DNA of 64,000 bases, from NCBI GenBank assembly GCA_936450465.1, contig OW388297.1, positions 57,156,989 through 57,220,988 of the forward strand, in the 5' to 3' direction. The DNA is from Gibbula magus. Lineage: Eukaryota; Mollusca; Gastropoda; Trochida; Trochidae. Below, one piece after another: positions 20,904-33,126 of this stretch. A program made the translations under genes and the position numbers. Positions within the stretch are counted from its first letter, which is position 1; each line of letters starts with the position of its first letter. Below the pieces are notes generated by a model. It was not told where the DNA came from, searched no databases, and saw nothing but the letters and a program-made list of their open reading frames with translations.

Positions 20904-22172
20904 GCACAATGATGGACAAGAAAAACCCTGTTAGGACTTCATAAATATCCTCAGTCTCCGCATTTGGCACACCAACATTTCCACATTTAAGTACTTACCA
21001 CAGATTACCAATTAAAGGTAGGATCATATGTGTCTAAATAATCTAAATATCATAATTTGATAGAATCAGGAGCATGAAGGTTTGTTCAGTTCTTTCAGGT
21101 TCAACAATGTGCTCGAGACAGAACCGTTCATTTAAGAAACTGTAAGTAGCAGTTAAAAGTTAGGACAACGTAATAAATTGAACGGCCTGAATTATATTGT
21201 ATCTTGCATGTGCATAAAAGTTCCGTGCAAAGTACAGCTTGTCGTCCCCCACAAGCTGAAGAGCACGGGATTCAGATTTGTCACTTCAATTTCCCCTCGC
21301 TGGCATGTAAACACGATCCATTTAGCAGTTAAAGGGAGAGTGCCGTTGAGGTCTTCGTGTTTTAAGTGCAGCGAATGATTATTGAGTAAGCTGGCTGTGT
21401 TTGATGGTTTCAGAAAGCAGAGCAACTCGTTGAAGAACAATACTAGATCTTAAAGCACTGTTAAAGTGTTTCATTTCAAAAGACGCGAGTTTCGCAATTG
21501 ACTACTTACTAAATTAGCACTGTGCAATAAAGTCTACGGTTATCGAGAGGTCGATAATTTGGAAACATTTTGAGGAGGCCCAATTAAAAACCACGTGAAC
21601 AGGCTTAGTACCTATACTTAGCGAGCACGATTATCATTTTAGTAAATGCTATGTATGGTATGGACTGATGACAGTGACTGAAGGAGATACGGTATATAAA
21701 TTCAGACTTTGAAATTTAAGCGATATGCTCTCTGCTGATTGGATTAAACAAGGTTATGTGACCGGTATACATTGTCATAAACACAAGATTGACAGTGAAA
21801 AGGATAACCTTCATTAACTGACGTTTACATAAAACAACCTGCGGTACTTCTTTATCACTGTATCATTCCGCAATTATGACACTGCTTTTTTCTTGATTGA
21901 ACTTTTTAAAGACCTTGCAACGTGAATTCTAATTGTAGTTTGATTAAAACAGCACCTTAGAACCAAAAATGTAATATTTTAATCATATTTCTTGTGAACT
22001 ACGTTTTGCGCGTGGTGACACATAAGTGATGCGGTGTGGGCGGAACTAAGACAATACTAAACAATTGTTTTATCATGCACTGTACATTTATTGCAGACAT
22101 TTGTTATTTTCAAAAGTTTATTGACTGATTAAAAATCGCTTAAATTGTTTGAATTGACAAGAAATATATATA
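20904..22172. other. AT-rich stretch; contains duplicate block A3'
   Basis: 21220-21480 aligns with 10845-11025. No gene recognised in the remainder. Confidence 0.5.
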
Positions 22173-22299
22173 ATAATTTGTTTGTTCACTAGCTTATAAA
22201 CGGTTAGACAGTTCAAGTTCAACCGTCGTATTAATGCCGGAGCGTGTCGACTTGCACCTTTCAAACCGTTTATAAGCCAGTGAACAAACACATTATGAA
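22170..22299. repeat. Inverted repeat with 70-bp loop
   Basis: Arms TTTGTTTGTTCACTAGCTTA-TAAACGGTT (22178-22205) and AACCGTTTATAAGCCAGTGA-ACAAACACA (22265-22292) are complementary with few mismatches. Likely a foldback MITE remnant; no TSD seen. Confidence 0.75.
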
Positions 22300-22860
22300 A
22301 TTTATTTCTTAAATATGTTATAGGACAAAATGTTTATAAAAACAGTACACAACATTTCTCATCCATGCTTCAATTTACTATTCAAACTATTGAACACTTA
22401 ATCCAACAAGCACAAACGTGAGGATGGCTCACTAATACCCCGACTCTTAAAGACATTTTTATGTTACTTTAAGAACTTTATTTTGGAAATTCATTCATCA
22501 TAATGATTCATTCGAGTGACTTGAAACAACAGGTTCACGGAAGCGTAAATAAAAAAAAAAGTAAAATCAACAAAAAAGTAGCTTTTGAAGATTTTTGATT
22601 TTGAGACTTGAATAAGAGTCAAATGTTACCCTCTTGAAGTCTTCTTCAGAACGAAATTTCATGACAAGCTTTAAAGCTGTGTTAGACTTACAGGAATATG
22701 ACCGCCATACCCTCCAGACCTACAGACCCCAGAAAACTGAAATCATGTATACAGACTTTCTTGCCAATCGGAATTAAAAATTGTAGATTTTAAACTAGAT
22801 TAATATTGTAGTTTGATTAAATTTCAACCTTATATAATGCATTATTCAAAGAATAATGAG
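22300..22860. other. AT-rich stretch; one diverged unit of the 3249 repeat
   Basis: Near 22750-22790 a segment resembles the tandem unit at 3249-3627. Otherwise nothing. Confidence 0.45.
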
Positions 22861-23175
22861 GGGGCGGGATAGCGCAGCTGTTAGCGCGTTCGGCTTCAGA
22901 ACAAGAGGTCCGGGGTTCGAATCCAGTAACTTTGTCTGCAGTAGAGTATTTCGCCGTTAATGGCTGCAATACTGCCGAAGCGGCGTTAAACAATAGCTCA
23001 CTCACTGTTCTACACGCACGAGATTTGGGTGCAATGCTACACTGAATTTCAGCGCAGCACCACCCATGATTCGCTAGTTCCAGCAGGTTTCACCGCAATG
23101 CATAGCCACATGGTGTTGCGGGCTTTCTCCTTGCCATAACTAGCAGCTGCTGTGAAATACTCTTGAAAGCGGCTC
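22861..23175 (+). mobile_element. SINE interrupted by a mini-retroposon
   Basis: The head is intact, but the segment before GTAACTTTGTCTGCAGTAGAG is shortened. A mini-retroposon (22950-23008: TTTCGCCGTTAATGGCTGC to CTCACTCACT) splits the body, which resumes at GTTCTACACGCACG. Shows that mini-elements are still inserting after SINEs. Confidence 0.88.
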
Positions 23176-24012
23176 TGGCAGCAAAATTGAAGAAGATAAA
23201 GAAATAGAGAAGATGGCGAATTCATGTTATCTTTGTTCTCCTTTTCCCTTGCAAAAATGATGTTTTCTTCGTAAAATCAAATGTGTTATTTTTCAAAATG
23301 CATTATCTTAGGAGATCGATGAGGGTTACTAAAATAAAATAACAACATGAATTGACCAGGGTGCATTTAGCATAAATACAACAGATATTTGAACTGAAAA
23401 GTTGGCATTCCTTGGTGTTGACTGATCTTTCTAGTGCGTGAATTCATCACTGAAACAAATTATTTCTAACAGAAATTAAAGAAATTGACGAAGGTCATGT
23501 TACAAGCGAAATAAAGTATCATACAAAAAGAATATGCTCAAGACAGATTGGTAATAAGATCGCAATTTCTTTTGGACTAGGACATGGAATTTTAAGATAA
23601 AGTAATCGTTCGACCTGAATAAACACATGTTTGATAGAATATAAAAAGTTCATGATTTAATGGTTCCTTAATTGATTTGATGACATTTAGAAAGTCATTG
23701 GTTAAGTATTTCTTAAAAGAAGTTATTATTGATTTTTGTGCTGCATCAATGTCAACATTAAAGGGCAAAGAAAATTGAATCTGCAAATGAAAAGATCCCA
23801 TTACGGTTAAGCTTTGTCGAGTTATTAACCTATGTAAATACCCTACTATATGGAGATGATTTGACGAAACATATACTCACCTGCAAAAGAAACTTCCCAC
23901 TTCAAAATGCGAATTATTTTCATCCACTTATGATATCTTCTACTGGAAAAGATGTACATCATGTCTTCGATTCAGAAGTTAACTAAGCTAAATTTGAATT
24001 TTCAAAACATTA
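23176..24012. other. AT-rich stretch without identifiable genes
   Basis: The minus strand has a 69-codon open frame (23801-23592) that I do not recognise; likely chance or old LINE sequence. Confidence 0.35.
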
Positions 24013-24127
24013 GCAATGCATAGCCACATGGCGTTGCGGGCTTTCTCCCTGCCATAATCCTAGCAGCCGCGATATAAGTGAAATACTCTTGAAAGCGGCG
24101 TTAAACCCTAACTCACCTCACCTCACC
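24013..24127 (+). mobile_element. SINE 3' fragment
   Basis: Begins GCAATGCATAGCCACATGGC; tail CCTCACCTCACC. Confidence 0.88.
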
Positions 24128-24130
24128 TAT

Positions 24131-24309
24131 ATTGAAATGCAGGGTAGTATCACCCATGGTTCGCTAGTCCCAGCCGATGCTCGCAGGTTTCACCGCAGTG
24201 CATAGCCACATTGCATTGCGGGCTTTCTCCCTGCCATAATACTAGCAGCCGCAATATAAGTGAAATACTCTTGAAAGCGGCGTTAAACCCCATTTCACTC
24301 ACTCACTCA
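24131..24309 (+). mobile_element. SINE, 5'-truncated
   Basis: Starts in the TGAAATGCAGGGTAGTATC segment; head-to-tail with the preceding fragment. Confidence 0.88.
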
Positions 24310-25071
24310 ACATGGCTATCATATACTATCATAATATTTTAATGTTAATCTATATGACGGTATTCTTAAGAATCTTTATCTAATAATTTACCCTATGTAC
24401 AATTGGTATCTCTGACATTCTCCGTAAACCATAAAATTGGCTGTTTAAACCAATGCACTTCATACAAGCATAAAACACGAACCCTTAACTCCCCTATATC
24501 TTAAATAAGACTACTGCAGTGAACCGCAACGTTTCAGAGATTTCATTTGAAGCTTTTCTGGATGCTCAGAAAATTAGGCGGTTTGGGTTTTTATTACTCT
24601 GGCAATTAGTACGGGTAATACTCCGGCCATTATTACAAGTAGGCGTAAGTAGACGCACGCCATCGTGCGAACACGTCATTTAGGGTTGAACTGTCAAGAT
24701 ATCTGTTTCAAGAAGCATCGGGGGCCTGTTCTGTTCCCTCAGATGATTAATGAAATTTCTACGTCACTGATGAATTAGGATGCAAACCAGTCATGCTTAA
24801 GCTGTCCTGTGTATTGATCTTGCTCTTTCAAGAATCTCAATTTCATAGTTAAGCAGCACGTTCAAACTGACATTTATGAGGAATTAGTTGATTTGTTGAA
24901 TAAAGTAAATCTTCGAAATCTTGCAACGAGTTGTCGTTCAATGACTATGTCCTTTGAAATCCTTCTCGAGAACCGCTACATCCGCAAAGCTGACATTTTT
25001 GGAGAGGTACCTTGCGCTTAGGGGATCAAACTTTTCTGTATTCCTGTATTCTATATTCTGTACCCCACCGC
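24310..25071. other. No identifiable feature
   Basis: No coding frame or known repeat recognised. Confidence 0.35.
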
Positions 25072-25386
25072 GATGAGGTTAGGTGAGTTGGGGTTTAACG
25101 CCGCTTTCAAAAGTATTTCACTTATCGCAGCTGTTAGTATTATGGAAGGGAGAAAGCCCGCAACGCCATGTGGCTATGCTTTGCGGTGAAACCTGCGGGC
25201 ATCGGCTGGAACTAGCGAATCATGGGTGGTACTAGGCTGAATTTCAGTGTAACATTGCACCCAAACATTACTGCGTGGAGAACAGTTCTCTACTGCAGAC
25301 AAAGTTGCCGTGCCCCTGGCGGGATGCGAACCCCGGACCTCTTGATCCGAAGTCGAACGCGCTAACCACTGCGCTACTCCGCCCCT
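25072..25386 (-). mobile_element. SINE, full length
   Basis: Complete, head at the right (GCTACTCCGCCCC). Confidence 0.92.
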
Positions 25387-26075
25387 TCCCCCGCCCCACC
25401 TTCGCTTATGCATATCGCATATCGCGCACTTGCCATTTGAATATAACAGTCTTCCCTATTCTAGCTTCTTTGAAAACACACTTACTAAATTGGCTATATA
25501 TATCTCAATTTATTTTTTATTTTAATTTCTACATTTTCTATCAGATACTGCAGTAACATATATGACGATGTTTTGCAATATCAAACTTATTAAAAATATT
25601 AAAAATATTATGGGACAATCACTTGTTTTCACCGTGTAGTTTTTCATTTCTGTGTTCTCGTCATTTATAGGTTTGTATGGAGCATCCTGTGTTATCAGCT
25701 CGTGTCAACAGCCAATGCTTAGAATGTAATAAGACAGACACCAAGTTACATAACTTGCGTGGGTTTTGATGACTGTATGATTGTGTGCTCACCTGTCACA
25801 AACAAAATAATAAAGTACATGGATTCTTCAAGGGAAGCCATATCATTATCAACTGCATGATGAACATCTCATCGTTATACCGAAGAAAATATATTTATAT
25901 CCTATTTCTCTTTTTCTGTCTTCTAAACGACGTTTTAACATCATGATTGATTATCTTCCTGGTGTGTTGACAAAGTTGATAAGACACACCTATTTACCCA
26001 GAAATGGAACGACATATCAATTTGTCAATTAGAATAAAAAGCGACTTTATATTTTCATGTTGTTTTGGCTGAATT
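25387..26075. other. AT-rich stretch without identifiable genes
   Basis: Nothing recognised. Confidence 0.35.
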
Positions 26076-26087
26076 ACACATCGTAAA

Positions 26088-26159
26088 CGCCGCTAATGGC
26101 TGCAATACTGCCGAAGCGGCGTTAAACAATAACTCACTCACTCACTCACTCACTCACTC
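26088..26159 (+). mobile_element. Hairpin mini-retroposon with 12-bp TSD
   Basis: Flanked by perfect ACACATCGTAAA at 26076-26087 and 26160-26171; tail of about eight CTCA units. Confidence 0.92.
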
Positions 26160-26171
26160 ACACATCGTAAA

Positions 26172-26961
26172 GAACAGGTGTATACATGACAAAGGTAAGT
26201 ACACATATAAACTAGCGTCGTAAAGAAAGGCAACCATATTCTCAACAGTCAAAAACAAAAATATACTGAACAGCAAAGGAAACGCTGTAATAATTTCGTT
26301 AATACTCATTACGTTGTATTGAGCTAGTTTATAATATCAGAGTATTAAAATTGACATGATGTTAACGTTAACGTGTTGAACAACATGCAGACATAAAGAT
26401 AAGTTAATACTGGTGTAGAACTTCTGTATAACATTATCTTGTGCCATAATCATTCTCTAGGAAAACAGCAACATTCCTGTTCAGATGATGAAGGGCCCGA
26501 TGTGCTTGTAAATGCAATTGGAACTTGTGCAAACACTCACATGAATTTGTTTGATGCAAAACCTTTGTCTTTGCTGATGTTGATTTGACGTTGTGGCGTC
26601 ATTTTGAATTTCATTCAGAATGGTTCTATGGGTATCATTTGGTAAAACTTCAAGGTACTGCATTCTTTTTCGGTACCAGGGTTTTCCACGAGCATATTTA
26701 CAGTCCTTGCAAACTGTTTAGCGTGCAATTAGCCAATATCCCAATTTCCGAAAATTTCATGTAGTTTTTACCAAGCATAAACTTCTTAAACATTGAGTCT
26801 AGAGTCACACTTTTGTATCCTTTTCACAGAGTAGGTCTCGGATTACGGCACGAGGAATTTGAATTATTTGTGGCTCATGCAGATCATGTTACCATGACAA
26901 CATGTGACGTGCATTTTCGCGAACTGATACCATTTTACTTTGCAATGGTAACCATCTGTAC
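26172..26961. other. AT-rich stretch without identifiable genes
   Basis: No supported feature. Confidence 0.35.
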
Positions 26962-26972
26962 TCTACAGTAGC

Positions 26973-27166
26973 TATGTGCAATGCTACACTGAATCGAAGC
27001 GTACTACCACCCATGGTTAGCTATTTTCAGCCGATGTTCGCAGGTTACACCATAATGCATAGCCACATGGCGCTGCGGGCTTTCTCCCTGTGATAATACA
27101 AGCAGCCGTGATGTAAGTGAAATAGTCTTGAAAGCGGAGTTAAACCTCAACTCACCTCACCTCATA
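26973..27166 (+). mobile_element. SINE, 5'-truncated, with 11-bp TSD
   Basis: Starts in the TATGTGCAATGCTACACTG segment. Flanked by TCTACAGTAGC at 26962-26972 and 27167-27177. A 5'-truncated copy with a TSD indicates target-primed reverse transcription. Confidence 0.92.
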
Positions 27167-27177
27167 TCTACAGTAGC

Positions 27178-27597
27178 AATAGCTCCACGTGTTCTCTGAC
27201 ATTTACTAATGATATGACAAACCATAGGCTGAAATGCAAACATAAACTTAATTCATTAAAACTCGAGTTTCTTTTGCTGTTCAGTATTTAAAGGGGATCA
27301 TCCACGGAGAGATGTTGCAAATGACAAACGGTTACTATGTGTATATGCATGTATACTCCAAACTTTGTTTACTCATGCATTTGATGTTATCCATTTCCAA
27401 ATTCATAACACATTTCAAGATAATTATACAATAAAAGGCATTTTTTCTTTGTTTCAAGACAATTTATACCAAACTCGGGTCAGAGTGTTTCTTCCTTTTT
27501 TACAGAAGAAATTCATAATACACACGTGTATACATTCATATACATCGATATATCAATTAACATTCATTTCAAAAACATTAAACATTAACTTAAATTT
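27178..27597. other. AT-rich stretch without identifiable genes
   Basis: Nothing recognised. Confidence 0.35.
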
Positions 27598-27655
27598 CTC
27601 GCCGCTAATGGCTGTGATATTGCCGAAGCGGCGTTAAGCAATAACTCACTCACTC
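27598..27655 (+). mobile_element. Hairpin mini-retroposon
   Basis: CTCGCCGCTAATGGCTGTG... with GCGGCGTTAAGCAATAACT and a short CTCA tail. Confidence 0.82.
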
Positions 27656-28122
27656 AAAAACATTTACAGCATTTCATTCGAAATGAATGAAGGTTTTAAT
27701 TGACCTATTATACGAACATATGAGATAGAGAGAAAAGGGAGAGAGGGACGCATAGCCGGGAGTGATGTGATATATGGCATTGGTTTGGTTCGGACCAATC
27801 TACATTTGCAAGGGGGTCCATTTTAGGGTTAATTGACCTTGTCTTCTGAAATACATTGTTCGATATCATGGTAAAATCTTATTTGAGAGGAAACTTTTTA
27901 TCCTTCTATTTCAATCAATCAAGTTTTTACTCATTTCGGTGAGCATCGTCTTTTAGATTTTTAAAAGGCTATACATCTTATTGACAAATTGTAAATTTTA
28001 ACTTTTCATTATCAGCTTTTATTCAACTTGTGATAATATGCTGATGTTTTTACGGCCTTCGTGCCGTGTTCTGTTTTTTAATTGCAATTTTCTTTTTTAA
28101 ATTAGGCAAATAAATTAAATAT
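27656..28122. other. AT-rich stretch without identifiable genes
   Basis: Nothing recognised. Confidence 0.35.
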
Positions 28123-28185
28123 CTCGCCGCTAATGGCTGTAATACTGCCGAAGCGGCGTTAAACAATAACTCACTCACTCACTCT
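28123..28185 (+). mobile_element. Hairpin mini-retroposon
   Basis: CTCGCCGCTAATGGCTGTA... to CTCACTCACTCACTC. It inserted after an ATATCT target like the copy at 27598, which follows ATTTCT. Confidence 0.82.
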
Positions 28186-28578
28186 TATTTGAGATAATAG
28201 TCGTGCAAATATGGGAATAGTTTTTTGTATGGACGACTTTGTGTACATGTACAGCGCCCGAGCTGGTTATTATAAAAAAAGGTGTTTTTCAAGTATATTC
28301 AACTTTGGGTCACCAATTAGGAAAGTGTATATATTCAGGTCTACCGTTGGAGAAGTCCTACTGTCATACCAGAGCATAAGTTCATTTATCATCAGGGAGT
28401 AACCTTGATGATACCAATGAAACATGTTGGAGTAAAAATGGCTCCGTGTCTTTTTTGAGTTTTGAATATTTGTGACACCATGAAGAACATTTTAGCCACA
28501 TAGGTTACTTGAAACTTACTTCCATATCAAAATATAAAAAAAAAAAATAGATTTTCTGTTTTTCCGATATACAAAGTA

Positions 28579-28647
28579 TAATCAGATTCACAAGCATGCT
28601 TTCGACCATTACCGTAATGGTCGAAAGCATGCTTGTGAATCTGATTA
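28579..28647. repeat. Perfect 34-bp palindrome, 1-nt spacer
   Basis: Arms 28579-28612 and 28614-28647 are exact reverse complements (arm core GCATGCTTTCGACCATTAC). It should extrude as a cruciform. A (TA)n tract follows at 28683-28718. Confidence 0.92.
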
Positions 28648-28679
28648 AATCATCGTAATTTCTTCGAACATTTTATTTT

Positions 28680-28682
<3 letters not shown>

Positions 28683-28718
<36 letters not shown>
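28683..28718. repeat. (TA)n microsatellite
   Basis: About 17 TA units. Confidence 0.95.
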
Positions 28719-28720
<2 letters not shown>

Positions 28721-29283
28721 GTGAAATACTGGATTTAGTGTTTAAGGACTTTATCTAAATACATTGCGGGGTTGAGAGATCACATAACGCCAATAACCGT
28801 CATTACAATTTGCAGAAGCCCACGCTGTAGTATCCACGTTCTAAGTTGATGATTATATTTGACATGTAACTCATTCATCAAACTACCTTTTCAACAGAGC
28901 AAAACAAAATTGACATTCGACACTAATGCTTCCTTTTCTGGCGGAGGTCCTGATTGTTTAGTTGAAATTTAGCATTAAAATTGATAGATATGATCTTATT
29001 TTGAATGCGTGATGTATCATTTTCATACAAATGATACCCCGAACAAGTTCGTGTACATTACAAAGTATATATATTAACAAAACGTCGTTCGAATTTTTCT
29101 GTTTTATACTCTTTTAAAAAATTTACTTTTCTCCGTGAACACTGCAATTTCCAATAAGAAAAATCTGAACCTTCTGACTTAATGCTTTTGTTGTCTTTAA
29201 CCATTTATATTTTTCGCAGTGGAGCGATGTATATGACAGCAGAATTGTGACTTTAATTACATTTTAATAAGTCTTTGTAAATG
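28719..29283. other. AT-rich stretch without identifiable genes
   Basis: Nothing recognised. Confidence 0.35.
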
Positions 29284-29720
29284 TAACTTAAAGATGGCAT
29301 ATTATGTCAAATCTGATAAATGATGTTAATATGTTATCGAGTACTACTGACTTTTGCTAAAAGAAATAATTATTTTTACAAGTCCATTCAGTATACATGA
29401 AGAGACAATATAAGAGTGAAATTTGCGATTTATGATAATAAAAAAACCGGACAGTGTATATCGGGGCTGGCGCGCGTCAAATGACCAAAGCCAGATTTGA
29501 AACCTTACCTATAAAATAAGACAGATGTGGGTTGGTAAAGTTAAATCATATAACTACTTTGCGTATATATGGGACGTGTACTTTCGGTTTCTGCACATGT
29601 AAACGGCTGTTGCTTGTTCATTGGAAACACATACATTGCAATTATCACATATTTGGCGATAGGGTATGAATATGCAAGTCAAATGACATTTTTATTTGAA
29701 CTTAAATCAGTACATCTGGT
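29284..29720. mobile_element. MITE family T1, diverged copy without clear termini
   Basis: Interior landmarks match (CGGACAGTGTATATCGGGGC, GGGACGTGTACTTTCGGTTT, CATATTTGGCGATAGGG). The terminal repeats are unrecognisable. Confidence 0.7.
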
Positions 29721-29743
29721 ATTTTGGTACGTTTGCCGAATGA

Positions 29744-29798
29744 GTGAGTGAGTTATTGTTTAACGCCGCTTCGGCAGTATTGCAGCCATAAGCGGCAA
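29744..29798 (-). mobile_element. Hairpin mini-retroposon, 55 bp, with 11-bp TSD (family reference entry)
   Basis: Flanked by perfect TTGCCGAATGA at 29733-29743 and 29799-29809, which delimits the whole element as 55 bp. In sense orientation (minus strand here) the family reads CGCCGCT-loop-AGCGGCG (7-bp perfect stem; loop AATGGCTGCAATACTGCCGA), then TTAAACAATAA and a (CTCA)n tail. It shares the GCGGCGTTAAAC plus CTCA 3' end with the long SINE but has no pol III promoter and no tRNA head. Thirteen copies in this window have the same 5' start, so it is not random truncation of the SINE. Confidence 0.88.
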
Positions 29799-29809
29799 TT
29801 GCCGAATGA

Positions 29810-30364
29810 AACATGAACAATTCTTTGTTCCACTTTAATGTCTGTAACTCCCAATGCCTCGGCATTTTAACGGAATGGTGAGCTATTTGTGTTGTGTCTG
29901 CCGTGGCTGAGCATTCCTGTGTGGTCAAGAACTTGACCGCAGTGATGAATGACGCAATCAAGGTATGTTGGAACTCAGGTTATTCGCAGTGAAGACAATT
30001 TATCAAATTTATTGTATTGATATATAGAGAATACTACATAAGGTTAATGTGTTTTTCAGATTTCCATGTTCTATTTGGGAATTTTATCACTTTTGGAACT
30101 TAATGCGACTTAATTTTGTAAATGTAGAAGTGTTCATCAGATACGAAATGGACGTGTTTAAAGCACATGGATTTTAGTTAAAGCAGTGTGTCCGTCATTA
30201 CCGACTTAGGAGGCGTATACAATTACAGCTAAATTGTGTGTTACATTCGTGATGAGCTAACGCCTGTAATTAACACATAAACAAAAACCTTAAATGGTTC
30301 ATACGAATATGATACAATCTCTATTCGAGCTTATGTAAACATTAACTTGGACTTTTAGATTAAA
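29810..30364. other. AT-rich stretch without identifiable genes
   Basis: Nothing recognised. Confidence 0.35.
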
Positions 30365-30745
30365 AGGGGCGGGATAGCACAGTGGTTAGCGCGTTCAGCA
30401 TCGGATCAAGAGGTCTGGGGTTCGAGTCCTGCCAAAGGCTCGGCAAATTTTCTGTTATAGAGAACTTTTCTATGTGCATTAAGGTTTTGGTACAATGCTA
30501 CACTGAATTTCAGCCCAGTACCACCCATAGTTCCATATGATCGCAGGTTTCCCCATGGCGTTGCGGACGACTTTCTTCCTGCAATAATATAATAATAATA
30601 TAATGGTTCGCTAATTCCAGTCGGTGCTCGCAGGTTTCACCACAATGCATAGCCACATGGCTTGCAGGCTTTCTCCCTGCCATAATACAAGCAGTCGGGA
30701 TATAAGTCAAATACTCTTGAAAGCGGTTTTCAACCCCAATTCAAA
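30365..30745 (+). mobile_element. Diverged SINE dimer
   Basis: One copy with tRNA head runs to about 30600, where (AATAAT)n precedes a second, 5'-truncated body starting ATGGTTCGCTAATTCCAG. One of the most diverged copies, without a CTCA tail, so probably old. Confidence 0.82.
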
Positions 30746-31764
30746 ATCTGGATAAGGATATCTTCAATGTACAACCATTATTGGGATACATCAACACAAT
30801 TTAAATAATAATAACATCTAAGCAACTTTCTCAATAAAAGTCAATCCCATCATCTTAACATTTTAACACCCTTAAATTTGGTTAAAGCATCACATGCAAC
30901 ACGCCCTAAATGAATACATCGACTTTCCTGTGATGCGTGTCGATATACATATTTCTTTTCAGTAGAAGTTGAAAACTACTGGACCGTGACTTTTCCCACT
31001 GCTTTTATACAAATTTTAAAATGTATTTATTTTCAAATTTCCTTAACGTTGAATAGGGACATAACCGTTTTCACTAGTCATTTTTATATTTGCTGATGAA
31101 ATACATTTAATCATGTATTTATTGTAAATTTTCCCTTACAAATGTAGCGTGGAATAGCTGTAGTTTATCAAGTGGACGTTAAACATTGAATTCCAAATCG
31201 TGTAATGATAGTCTTAAACCTGTTTGTCTCAGCGTTTCTCAAGTTGACAACTGAAACGTTTTACGTGTGTGTAATCGGGTTAAGCAATGAGGACGCTGAA
31301 TCAATAACACGTTTTCTGTTTTTCAAATTAAAGTGGAATTTCTTAATCCTGTCTGTAAATGTATAATTCTTTTTGACAACAACATCTTTGAAAAGTTGTG
31401 TTGTTGACAGTTTAAAAGCAATTTTCCACTCATCGTTGTAGGAACAGAGTAACCTTGTGTTTTATTGCTATAATAAATCTGTCTTTCAAAACATGTATTA
31501 TATTAAATAGATTATCCATTAAATTAAACCGTAACGTACTATTTATTGCCATAGTAGAACGGTCAATTATCTTGTTGTCTGAACTGAGTTCCAAACCCTG
31601 TCGCTTTATACAGCTGCTGAACAAAAGTTTGTTTAACTCAAATTTGAGAAAACGAAATATGTAAAGAAAATGATAGTTTATGTTATTTATATTTACTTTA
31701 GAGGGTAAAACATCTTGTACACAAACAATTATCCATAGTTGTAATTAAAAAAAAGCAAAAATTG
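30746..31764. other. AT-rich stretch without identifiable genes
   Basis: Overlapping short open frames at 31430-31664 on both strands show no recognisable family. Confidence 0.35.
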
Positions 31765-31960
31765 CATGGCGGCCATTTTAATGTGAACACATTTTACTAT
31801 TTCGAATTACAAAACGATTCCCATGACTTTACCGAACCATGTACACTCATTTGTAACTTGATTTTCTGAGGAGAGAAGAGTGTTTTACTATTGGTGACAT
31901 TATTATCCAAATTCAATTCATTGATTTATTAGAGCGAAAAAACGCGATTGTGCCCCTGTA
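31765..31960 (-). repeat. Unclassified interspersed repeat, copy 2
   Basis: Reverse-complement match of 11370-11545, with GTGTTTTACTATTGGTGACA as landmark. Confidence 0.65.
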
Positions 31961-32554
31961 AAAATAAGTAACACTCGACCTGGAATTCAAGTTAGATGAA
32001 CCTTCGCGCACGTGAATCATGGACGCATTATATTTCAACGCTACATCAAACCGCATACAGAAATTAATTAAAATCAGAATGAAAACATGTTTAGTGTTAA
32101 TTTCAGTGTTCGCTTGTTGAACATATCTAGGTTAAAGAGACGTTTGTCCTTGTCAGAAAAAGGGTGTCGATATCAGACAGCTAACGCAAAGCCTGAGCTT
32201 GTCGTGATGCACGTGCATCACACTGAAATGTACAAGTCAGTACAATAGGCATACACACACAACAGTCAAGTTTGTATTTGGCACTTCAGCTAAACGTTTA
32301 AATATAATAAGCGCACAAACTCGTAACCATTTTGATCCAACAAAATCAAAGAATTCTTATCCATTGGTCACAAAAATGTCCTTCCCATGTCATCTGGTTG
32401 CCGTGGTGTAATGTATCCCACATTTCGTCAATTTGCTTGTGGCACGGCTATATCAGGTGTTCATTACGACCAACGGTATGTATGGTGAACATCTCCACAT
32501 TGATTTTTCAGAAGACAACGTGAATTTTGAAAATTGAACACCCACATAATATAA
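31961..32554. other. No identifiable feature
   Basis: No supported coding frame. Confidence 0.35.
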
Positions 32555-32850
32555 AGAAGACAGACAGACATTGTTTATTAAAGTATCATTTCATTATGAA
32601 ATATGCACATTAGAACAATTAAATTGAGCCACCCAAATAAGGAGTTATGAGAGACTACAAATTGAATAATTTACATTTTAAAAGCGATAAAATACAAATT
32701 ACGATACATTTATGTACACATCTAAAATAAATATGCTAAATTAGGAAGTATATACATAAGATTTACATAGTATTGTCAGTCATCTCAAATTTAGTGGTAA
32801 ATACGCGTCCGTCCTACCTGATAACGGTTAGTACTTAACTTAACTGATTA
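32555..32850 (-). mobile_element. LINE 3' UTR fragment
   Basis: Reverse complement matches the LINE 3' end at 19600-19756: AGTCTCTCATAACTCC, TGGCTCAA, AATAAACAATGTCTGTCTG. Part also matches 43205-43290 (ACATCTAAAATAAATATG). Non-coding, 5' truncated. Confidence 0.65.
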
Positions 32851-32974
32851 AAATCGTCCCATAGTTTTTTCTTCAAATTTCTGAAACGTTAAACATGCTT
32901 AGGATAAACGGCCGTGATTAGGGTCCATTCTATTTTATGAGTTATAGCTCTTGTTTTAAGGCGCTTCACGATTA

Positions 32975-33083
32975 TAAAAGAATATGTAAATGAATGAAAT
33001 AAATGAATTTTCAAATGCTTGAATGTGTGAATGAATTGCTTTCAACAATAGGAAAACGTCATACTAATCAAACTTATATGTTA
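32975..33083. repeat. Duplicate block B1 (partner 53800-53905)
   Basis: AAATGAATGAAATAAATGAA and ATGAATTGCTT(T/A)CAACAATAG are shared with the partner. Marks the left flank of the foldback MITE insertion. Confidence 0.8.
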
Positions 33084-33126
33084 TATAGAGAATCTCACCC
33101 AAGTGTCTTCTGATATCAAATATATC

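Noticed and set aside
31430..31664. Overlapping 64- and 69-codon frames on opposite strands
   Set aside because: Mirror images of one another in AT-rich DNA; no motif.
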